Source of the DNA: an uncultured Lachnospiraceae bacterium
GTDB taxonomy: Bacteria; Bacillota; Clostridia; Lachnospirales; Lachnospiraceae
Assembly (NCBI GenBank): GCA_910583965.1
Contig: CAJUAE010000003.1
Location: forward strand, 31,024 to 95,023
Length of the DNA stretch: 64,000 bases
Direction of reading: 5' to 3'
Every line of letters begins with the position of its first letter. Position 1 is the first letter of the stretch. Below, one piece after another: positions 26,401-32,049 of this stretch. The translations under genes were made by a program, and so were the position numbers. Under the pieces are notes generated by a model that saw only the letters and a program-made list of their open reading frames with translations, did no database searches and was not told the origin of the DNA.

Positions 26401-26531
26401 TCACTTCGACTTTGTTAATTTTACTTTTGTTGCCCAGCTTCTATTTGCTAATGAGCAAGCAAGGAAGAAAAGAGGCCAAGGAACGTAGACGACAAAAACA
26501 ACAGAAGCGCCGGGAGGCAAAAAATAAATAA
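23466..26531 (+). CDS. RND family efflux transporter permease (AcrB/SwrC-like)
   Basis: This is a proton-driven RND exporter of 1021 residues. It has the usual duplicated layout: TM1 (about 12-32), a first extracytoplasmic porter loop, TMs 2-6 (about 330-480), TM7, a second porter loop, and TMs 8-12 (about 840-1000). The stretch GMMVDSSIVVLES in TM4 is the conserved functional region, although the classic DD pair of AcrB is represented by a single Asp. In Gram-positives such pumps (for example SwrC of Bacillus) export lipopeptides or amphiphiles. The C-terminus is a basic tail rich in Lys, Arg and Gln. It forms an operon with the adaptor and ends at a strong terminator. Confidence 0.93.
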   Translation: MSSLTKLALKRPVSALLIVLALFVFGIGSVFGFKMELTPDMEMPMLFVSTIYQGGDPATTEELVTKIIEEAGKTLSGVDSVTTQTTENISFVIFSYEYGTDIDEAYADLRSAVDTASLRLPEDAMDPVIVEMDINAQAMMTLSITSTGDTDVLAFVEDELKPELERLSDVAQIDVSGGEQDYIRIQLHRDKMQQYGVSMANIKTYITTTDFTIPIGSVEQGAQNISTSASSKPTNLMDLQNVPIITNRGTTIALSDIATVFMSSKTNDSISRFNGQESISIGIKKVQSEGTVDVSNHVKALLKRVGAKNSAIQISVAYDAADSIKSSLRSVAETLVLGVLFSMLVLFIFFGDIKASLIVGSSMPISLLATLIFMSFAGFSLNVVTMGALVIAIGMMVDSSIVVLESCFRLKDERPDFKDAAMIGTKVVASSVSASTLTTVVVYLPLATMKGLAGQLFSQLGFTIIFAMLSSLIVAITLIPIFFWKYRPKEKKNTLANRIVGHVGNGYKTLLKHIMLKKKTVMLVAVGLLVLSYVLVKQLDTELMSATGLDNISISIEQRAGTRIEVMDENIQFIEQMIIDDPDFAGCNLTISNSSATITAYPSEECTKTINQLVDEYNQKLMNTTNMSIIVSAAGSGMSSMMSVTASAEVDMSGDNIEDLKLAARQVDAILMNIPGVIKTSSNLTSDASQAKIKIDPLKCMNVGLTAVQVASEMYNASSGMEVMDMTIGTEEYTVRMEYPEDSYVDMNQLLNLEIATPTGGMITVGDVAEAIYSDVPSTLVREDGKYQVAIMAYMTNETKYTVPKLINEAVKEAELRGEFPAGVGQTQNMMDEMKIEEFTAIIKAIITAVFLIFLVMAMQFESPIFSLMVMLSIPFSLIGSFFLMFISNSTLNMTSLMGVLMLVGIVVNNGILYVDTTNQLKETMSLNDALMESGRLRLRPILMTTLTTILSMLPMIFATNENAAMMKGMSLIIIGGLITSTLLILLLLPSFYLLMSKQGRKEAKERRRQKQQKRREAKNK

Positions 26532-26540
26532 CAGAAATAA

Positions 26541-26576
26541 AAATCCACGCGAATTTTTCTTGCGTGGATTTTTATG
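26541..26576 (+). terminator. Terminator of the RND efflux operon
   Basis: AAAATCCACGC and GCGTGGATTTTT form a stem with a short loop followed by a T-run, just after the pump gene. The sequence right after it (ATGCACACGGG) recurs after the copA terminator. Confidence 0.85.
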
Positions 26577-26692
26577 CACACGGGCACTCAAGTGAAATTT
26601 GCCAGCAAAAACTGACAGGTTTCACGCTTGATTTGAGATTCCGCGTAGCGTATAGAAAGTAAATTTTCCTATTTGATTATTAAACATTTATC

Positions 26693-27703
26693 TTATAAGA
26701 GATGGATTCCATTTTCTTGGCAGGCAGTTGCAATTTCTTCTGGCCACAGGGAGGACTGAACTTCACCAATATGTGCTTTTCTCAAGAAAAACATACAGAT
26801 GCGTGACTGGCCGATACCTCCGCCAATTGTAAAAGGAAGTGTTTCGTTGATGACTGCCTTCTGATAGGGAAGTGCGGCGCGTTCAGGACAACCTGCCTTT
26901 TCTAGCTGAGAAAGTAGAGCATCTTTGTCTACGCGAATACCCATGCTAGAAAGTTCGAGTGCAATGTCAAGCACAGGATAGTAGACAATAATATCCGCGT
27001 TTAATGCCCAGTCATCATAGTCTGGCGCACGTCCATCATGTGGTTTACCGTTCTCCATTTTATCACCGATTTTCATAACGCATACAGCACCCTTAGCTTT
27101 TGCTATGTAGTATTCGCGCTCTTTCGGTGTGTTGTCGGGAAAGATTTCCGCTAGTTCTTGTGTAGTGATAAAAAAGATTTCATCGGGCAGAATTTCATCA
27201 ATATAATCATACTGGATTGCCATATATTTTTCTGTATTTTGCAGACATTTATATACTTTGCGAACAACTGTTTTGAGCGTGTCAAGATTTCTGTCTTCGC
27301 GGGCAATGATTTTTTCCCAATCCCATTGGTCAACAAAGATTGAGTGAATATTATCAGTGTCTTCGTCGCGTCGGATAGCATTCATGTCCGTGTAGATGCC
27401 CTCACCAATAGAAAAGCCATATTTTTGTAGTGCATATCGCTTCCATTTAGCAAGGGATTGAACAACTTCTGCGATGCGTCCGTTTTGCTCTTTGATATCA
27501 AAGCTGACAGGGCGTTCTACGCCGTTAAGATTGTCATTTAATCCAGAGAGTGGGTCTACAAAAAGTGGTGCAGATACACGCGCAAGATTGAGTCGTTGTG
27601 CAATCTGGTTTTGAAAAAAATCTTTTACGGTTTTAATGGCAATTTGCGTGTCATGCAAATTCAGTGCCGAATAATAATTTTTTGGAATTTTTAGGTGTTC
27701 CAT
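26693..27703 (-). CDS. asnA: Aspartate--ammonia ligase (asparagine synthetase A)
   Basis: AsnA makes asparagine from aspartate, ammonia and ATP and is related in fold to class II aminoacyl-tRNA synthetases. The family stretches VSAPLFVDPLSGLNDNLNG, GEGIYTDMNAIRRDED, HSIFVDQWDWEKII and the C-terminal TIGGGIGQSRICMFFLRKAHIG are all present. At 336 residues the length is typical. The ribosome binding site GAGGAGG is strong. It is monocistronic and divergent from csoR. Confidence 0.97.
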   Translation of the reverse strand: MEHLKIPKNYYSALNLHDTQIAIKTVKDFFQNQIAQRLNLARVSAPLFVDPLSGLNDNLNGVERPVSFDIKEQNGRIAEVVQSLAKWKRYALQKYGFSIGEGIYTDMNAIRRDEDTDNIHSIFVDQWDWEKIIAREDRNLDTLKTVVRKVYKCLQNTEKYMAIQYDYIDEILPDEIFFITTQELAEIFPDNTPKEREYYIAKAKGAVCVMKIGDKMENGKPHDGRAPDYDDWALNADIIVYYPVLDIALELSSMGIRVDKDALLSQLEKAGCPERAALPYQKAVINETLPFTIGGGIGQSRICMFFLRKAHIGEVQSSLWPEEIATACQENGIHLL

Positions 27704-27744
27704 TACAGGTTTTCCTCCTCATATTAATATAAAACGATAGTTTT

Positions 27745-27773
27745 AGTATGGCACTTTATTGATGGAAAATCAA
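27745..27773 (-). promoter_or_regulatory. Putative asnA promoter
   Basis: On the reverse strand TTGATT (27773-27768) and CATACT (27750-27745) are 17 bases apart, 42 bases ahead of the asnA start. Each box matches four of six consensus positions. Confidence 0.4.
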
Positions 27774-27805
27774 TAATAATTTTTTAATTGTTTTTAAAGA
27801 AAGAC

Positions 27806-27834
27806 TTGACAGTTACCATACGGGGGTATAATAT
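27806..27834 (+). promoter_or_regulatory. csoR promoter with CsoR-type copper operator
   Basis: TTGACA at 27806-27811 is followed by overlapping -10 candidates (TATAAT at 27827 with a 15-base spacer, or TAATAT at 27829 with 17). Between and over them lies TACCATACGGGGGTATAA at 27814-27831, which resembles the known CsoR site in Bacillus (TACCCTACGGGGGTATGG). Repressor bound here would block RNA polymerase until Cu(I) is bound. Confidence 0.8.
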
Positions 27835-27874
27835 AATAAAAGTAGATACATAAGAAAATATATTTTGGAAGGGA

Positions 27875-28192
27875 ATGGATACAATTATGGAAAATGAAAT
27901 GGGAACAATAAGCGATAAGACAACAGAGCGTCCAGAGAAAGAGTACAAGGATATGATTAACCGACTGAGTCGTATTGAGGGACAGATACGGGGAATAAAG
28001 GGAATGGTAGAAAAAAATGTCTATTGCACTGACATCTTGATTCAAGTGTCGGCAGTGAATGCGGCATTGCATAGCTTTAATCGCGTGCTTCTTGAAAATC
28101 ATATTAAGACTTGTGTGACACAGGATATTAAGGACGGCAAGGAAGAAACAGTGGATGAATTGATTCAGACATTGAAAAAATTGATGAAGTAA
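27875..28192 (+). CDS. csoR: Copper-sensing transcriptional repressor CsoR
   Basis: CsoR is a four-helix DUF156 repressor that leaves DNA when Cu(I) binds. The core INRLSRIEGQIRGIKGMVE is diagnostic. The copper ligands are visible: Cys in KNVYCTDILIQ, then His and Cys in ENHIKTCV (HxxxC), which separates CsoR from formaldehyde or nickel sensors of the same family. The start is uncertain: the ATG at 27875 follows GGAAGGGA too closely, and the ATG at 27887 is a little far. It probably controls itself and, by read-through or a second site, copA, 600 bases downstream across repeat-rich DNA. Confidence 0.92.
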   Translation: MDTIMENEMGTISDKTTERPEKEYKDMINRLSRIEGQIRGIKGMVEKNVYCTDILIQVSAVNAALHSFNRVLLENHIKTCVTQDIKDGKEETVDELIQTLKKLMK

Positions 28193-28298
28193 TCATTAAG
28201 GATTTGGGTATGATATAGTAAATTAACTTATATAGTCGTATAGGGAATTTAACTGATTTGCAATATATGATCAGCACAAAGTAAACATATATAATGAT

Positions 28299-28660
28299 GT
28301 TGGGGTCAAAAGGTATTTTGCCCCCTATGATACCACGGATTGCTCCGCATTTCATGCTCCCGCAATCCTAAAACACCTCAAATTCGCTCATTTTTCTGTG
28401 AAAAATGGCTACTTTTCGGTGTTTTTGCGGGTTCCAAGTTCAAAAATCGTTACTTTTCACACCCGCGCCAAAGTAGTGGGAATCATGCGCCAAAATGCTT
28501 GCCTTTTAGCATTTTGTGTGCAAAATCTGTTATAATTCACACCTCAATAACTTATAACATGATAAAAACTGGCGTGGGTGTGAATTGTAACCAAAAATCC
28601 TCTTGCAAGCAAGCTTGCATCGGATTTCTTGACCTTTTGACCCTGGTATCATATAATTTA
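28299..28660. repeat. Repeat-rich structured element between csoR and copA
   Basis: This 360-base segment carries inverted motifs at both ends: GGGGTCAAAAGGT (28302-28314) against ACCTTTTGACCC (28632-28643), and ATGATACCA (28327-28335) against TGGTATCAT (28644-28652). Inside are a hairpin with GGATTGC/GCAATCC arms (28338-28370) and a 15-base arm pair GTTATAATTCACACC (28529-28543) and GGTGTGAATTGTAAC (28577-28591). The left end can also fold on itself like a terminator after csoR. The 119-codon open frame across it looks like chance. It resembles a large non-coding mobile repeat. Confidence 0.6.
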
Positions 28661-28675
28661 TATTATTTATGTCGT

Positions 28676-28790
28676 CGCTTGGCGGCGGAATGGAGATAGT
28701 GTGAAATTAAAATTTCACACGAGAAAAACGAAAAAGACAGCGTTTTTCATATCTATTTGAGCCGCCAAAAGGCGGCATGGGGGGATTAAA
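28676..28790 (+). repeat. Composite hairpin leader cassette before copA
   Basis: Three hairpins follow one another. The first is a CGTCGC/GCGGCG-like stem with AATGGAG after it. The second is a perfect 22-base palindrome at 28699-28720 (half GTGTGAAATTA). The third is a GCCGCC-AAAA-GGCGGC stem at 28761-28776 with ATGGGGGG directly after it, then ATTAAA and the copA start codon. The G-run serves as the Shine-Dalgarno sequence. Near-identical material occurs before 39381 and 56853, and related pieces at 37682-37809. Confidence 0.75.
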
Positions 28791-31379
28791 ATGGAACAGT
28801 ATACAGTAACTGGCATGAGCTGTGCAGCCTGTAGTGCCAGAGTAGAAAAGGCAGTGTCAAAGCTAGAGGGTGTAAGTGCTTGTTCTGTAAGTCTACTCAC
28901 AAATTCGATGGGAGTGGAGGGAAGTGTTTCATCTTCTGCGGTAATTAAAGCGGTTAAAGAGGCGGGATATGGCGCTTCACTAAAAGGAAAGAACAGCACA
29001 CAGAGCAGTAGCCACACAGAACAAGAAGAACTGTTAAAGGATAAAGAAACGCCAGTGCTAAAACGTAGATTATGGTATTCAATTGGATTTCTAGTCGTTT
29101 TGATGTATTTTTCTATGGGACATATGATGTGGGGCTTTCCGGTTCCCAGTTTTTTGGAAAACAATCATGTTGCTATGGGACTGATACAGCTTTTGCTCAC
29201 AATCACAGTAATGGTTATCAATCAGAAATTTTTTATTAGTGGCTTTAGAAGTCTTTGGCATAGAGCACCTAATATGGATACGCTTGTTGCACTTGGTTCG
29301 ACAGCAGCATTTGTCTATAGCACTTATGCATTATTCGCTATGACTGATGCACAATTAAAAGGTGATAGCGTAACGGTGATGGCGTACATGCACGAATTTT
29401 ATTTTGAGTCAGCAGCAATGATATTGACGTTAATCACTGTAGGAAAAATGTTAGAAGCACGATCAAAAGGACGCACAACAGATGCGCTGAAAGGCCTGAT
29501 GAAAATATCACCAAAAACTGCAGTTTTGGTGCGTGATGGCATTGAGATAGAAGTGCCAATTGAGATGGTGACAGTAAATGATATTTTTGTGGTGCGACCT
29601 GGAGAAAGTATTCCTGTGGATGGGGTTGTGCTGGAAGGCACGAGTGCGATCAATGAGGCAGCGCTCACGGGAGAGAGTATTCCTGTGGACAAACAGGCGG
29701 GCGATTTAGTGTCTGCGGCTACAGTAAATCAATCAGGTTTTATCAAGTGTAGAGCATCAAGAGTCGGTGAGGATACTACACTGTCACAAATTATTCGTAT
29801 GGTAAGTGACGCGGCAGCGACAAAAGCACCAATTGCAAAAGTAGCTGATCGCGTATCTGGTGTGTTTGTGCCAGCAGTGATTGTGATTGCTTTGATAACT
29901 ATTTTTATTTGGCTTTTGACAGGTCAAACAATTGGATTTGCACTTGCGAGAGGAATTTCAGTGCTTGTCATCAGTTGCCCTTGTGCATTGGGGCTTGCCA
30001 CACCAGTAGCAATTATGGTCGGAAATGGTATAGGGGCAAAAAATGGCATTATGTTTAAGACTGCAGTGTCTCTTGAGGAGGCGGGAAAAGTTTCCATTGT
30101 GGCGCTTGACAAAACCGGAACAATTACAAAAGGAGAACCTAAAGTGACAGATATTGTTCCCGCTACAGGAGTGTCAGAAGGAGAACTGATTGATTTGGCA
30201 TATGCGCTGGAGCAAAAGAGTGAGCATCCATTAGCACATGCTATCAATGTGTTTGCAGAAGCATATTTTGCGGACAATCCAGAGCATGCAAAAAAGCATG
30301 TGATTAATGGAACAGATTTTAAAGCATTGCCTGGAAATGGATTGACCATAATCATTGATGGTAGACAATTGTATGGTGGAAGTGCAAAATTTATTGGAGA
30401 GAAAATAAAAATTCCACAGGATTTTATGCGTCAGTCAGAAAGACTTGCCGAGGAAGGAAAAACTCCACTTTTTTTTGCAGAGGATAAATTGTTTGGCATG
30501 ATAGCTGTTGCAGACGTGATAAAGGAGGATAGTAGGCAGGCTGTAGAGGAATTGCAGGACATGGGAATCCATGTTGTGATGCTAACTGGGGATAATGAGC
30601 GTACTGCAAAGGCAATTGGAAAACAAGCTGGTGTAGATGAAGTGATTGCAGGTGTGCTTCCTGACGGAAAAGAGAATGTGATACGGCATCTTATGGAAAA
30701 AGGAAAGACTGCTATGGTAGGGGATGGTATTAATGATGCACCAGCGCTGACAAGAGCGAATATTGGTATTGCGATTGGTGCTGGAACAGATATTGCGATT
30801 GATGCTGCGGATGTGGTGCTAATGAAAAGTCAATTGAAAGATGTCCCAGCAGCGATTCGATTGAGTCGAAGGACACTGACAAATATTCATGAAAATCTTT
30901 TCTGGGCATTTTTCTATAATATAATAGGGATTCCATTGGCGGCAGGGGTGTGGATACCTCTTTTGGGGTGGCAGCTCAATCCAATGTTTGGTGCTGCTGC
31001 AATGAGCTTGTCTAGTTTTTGTGTGGTGACAAATGCATTGCGACTAAATCTGATTGATATGTATAGTTCAAAGTATGATAGAAAGTATGCAGTTCATAAA
31101 ATGAAACATATACAGCGAAGTGCTGTTTATGATAATAAAAATAAAATGATGGAAAAAGGAGAGACTAATATGACAAAGACAATGAAAATTGAAGGCATGA
31201 TGTGTGGACATTGTGAGGCAAGAGTAAAGAAATGTTTAGAGGCGCTTGACGAAGTGACAGAGGCAGTGGTTAGTCATGAGTCAGGGACAGCAGTCTTAAC
31301 GCTCAACACAGAAATCAGTGATGAACTTCTGAAAAAAACTGTGGAGGAGCAGGATTATAAAGTAGTAACTGTAGAGTAG
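28791..31379 (+). CDS. copA: Copper-exporting P-type ATPase with C-terminal CopZ-like domain
   Basis: CopA pumps Cu(I) out of the cell with ATP. The N-terminal metal-binding domain has GMSCAAC (8-14). Membrane segments, TGES in the actuator domain, the CPC metal site (396-398), the phosphorylated Asp440 in DKTGT, the SEHPLA nucleotide motif and GDGINDAP (from about 645) are complete. After the last membrane helix a basic linker (about 765-793) leads to a second heavy-metal domain with GMMCGHC (802-808). An internal ATG at residue 794 has AAAGGAG eight bases upstream, so a separate 69-residue CopZ-like chaperone may also be made. The gene follows csoR but lies behind a repeat-rich leader. Confidence 0.95.
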   Translation: MEQYTVTGMSCAACSARVEKAVSKLEGVSACSVSLLTNSMGVEGSVSSSAVIKAVKEAGYGASLKGKNSTQSSSHTEQEELLKDKETPVLKRRLWYSIGFLVVLMYFSMGHMMWGFPVPSFLENNHVAMGLIQLLLTITVMVINQKFFISGFRSLWHRAPNMDTLVALGSTAAFVYSTYALFAMTDAQLKGDSVTVMAYMHEFYFESAAMILTLITVGKMLEARSKGRTTDALKGLMKISPKTAVLVRDGIEIEVPIEMVTVNDIFVVRPGESIPVDGVVLEGTSAINEAALTGESIPVDKQAGDLVSAATVNQSGFIKCRASRVGEDTTLSQIIRMVSDAAATKAPIAKVADRVSGVFVPAVIVIALITIFIWLLTGQTIGFALARGISVLVISCPCALGLATPVAIMVGNGIGAKNGIMFKTAVSLEEAGKVSIVALDKTGTITKGEPKVTDIVPATGVSEGELIDLAYALEQKSEHPLAHAINVFAEAYFADNPEHAKKHVINGTDFKALPGNGLTIIIDGRQLYGGSAKFIGEKIKIPQDFMRQSERLAEEGKTPLFFAEDKLFGMIAVADVIKEDSRQAVEELQDMGIHVVMLTGDNERTAKAIGKQAGVDEVIAGVLPDGKENVIRHLMEKGKTAMVGDGINDAPALTRANIGIAIGAGTDIAIDAADVVLMKSQLKDVPAAIRLSRRTLTNIHENLFWAFFYNIIGIPLAAGVWIPLLGWQLNPMFGAAAMSLSSFCVVTNALRLNLIDMYSSKYDRKYAVHKMKHIQRSAVYDNKNKMMEKGETNMTKTMKIEGMMCGHCEARVKKCLEALDEVTEAVVSHESGTAVLTLNTEISDELLKKTVEEQDYKVVTVE
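31153..31172 (+). promoter_or_regulatory. Internal ribosome binding site and start codon within copA
   Basis: AAAAAGGAG at 31153-31161 is followed by eight bases and an in-frame ATG at 31170. This is a stronger initiation signal than many gene starts in the window and lies exactly at the boundary between the ATPase linker and the CopZ-like domain. Confidence 0.6.
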
Positions 31380-31396
31380 GCATAGTGATAGATATT

Positions 31397-31428
31397 AAAA
31401 ACACAGAAGAAGGTCTTCTGTGTTTTTT
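31397..31428 (+). terminator. Terminator after copA
   Basis: AAAACACAGAAGA and TCTTCTGTGTTTT form a stem with a three-base loop and a T-run. A second hairpin (GAACACAAAAAA with its complement, 31439-31470) follows. Confidence 0.85.
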
Positions 31429-31473
31429 ATGCACACGGGAACACAAAAAATCGAACATTTTTTTGTGTTCGGG

Positions 31474-31502
31474 TTGAAAACATCTAAAATAATGTTTATA
31501 AT
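31474..31502 (+). promoter_or_regulatory. Putative promoter of the lipoprotein-subtilase pair
   Basis: TTGAAA at 31474-31479, 17 bases, then a perfect TATAAT at 31497-31502, about 100 bases before the lipoprotein start. Confidence 0.7.
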
Positions 31503-31604
31503 AGAAAATGTTACCAATAATTAGTTTTTGGTAAGTTAATAAGTGTTGTACTAAGGATATTTTAATGCAATTGTATGATTTTGAAAGGAGAAGGAGGTGA
31601 GAGT

Positions 31605-31994
31605 GTGCATAGAATAGGTGGGGTTCTATTTGGTGTTTTATGCATTGGTATGTTTGGTAGTTTATTAGTAGCTTGCAATGGAAGACAAAAATTGGATGAG
31701 AGTTCTCTCCAGCAAGTACCACAGTTTATTGAGACGGAAGATTCTACTGAGGAGAGGATGAATGTGACAGAATTGATTGCGTTGGCGGAGGACCAAACGG
31801 AGGCAGAAAAAATAGCAGAGCTTTACGAAATAGAGTTGTCTTCGTTTTCAGATGGCATAGCAGTATATACAACTGACAAGGATCCACAGGAACTAATGGA
31901 ATTGGGGGATAACAATGGATATCCTGCGCTGACAGTGAACAGTAATCATTATCAGCTAAAAAAAATTAGCGAAGTTACTGATACCAATCAATAA
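31605..31994 (+). CDS. Small lipoprotein resembling a subtilase propeptide (inhibitor-like)
   Basis: The product is about 129 residues with a lipoprotein signal peptide (GMFGSLLVAC, Cys24 in this start), so it is anchored outside the cell membrane. The mature part aligns by eye with the propeptide region of the subtilase encoded just downstream: here AEKIAELYEIELSSFSDGIAV and NSNHYQL, there AQEVAEAFGGTLERFGDGVAV and PNYYYQL. It thus looks like a free-standing I9-type propeptide, a class that can fold or inhibit the cognate protease. I chose GTG at 31605 because GGAGGT precedes it by six bases; an ATG at 31575 lies upstream. The gap to the protease gene is 55 bases with no terminator. The function is inferred. 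Confidence 0.7.
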   Translation: MHRIGGVLFGVLCIGMFGSLLVACNGRQKLDESSLQQVPQFIETEDSTEERMNVTELIALAEDQTEAEKIAELYEIELSSFSDGIAVYTTDKDPQELMELGDNNGYPALTVNSNHYQLKKISEVTDTNQ

Positions 31995-32049
31995 TGAACA
32001 TTGGGGAATTGTAGAAAAGATTCAGAAATTTTGAAAAAGGGTGATGGAG

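Noticed and set aside
28340..28699. A 119-codon open frame between csoR and copA
   Set aside because: It runs through inverted repeats and hairpins, lacks a start signal and has no protein-like pattern; better explained as repeat DNA.
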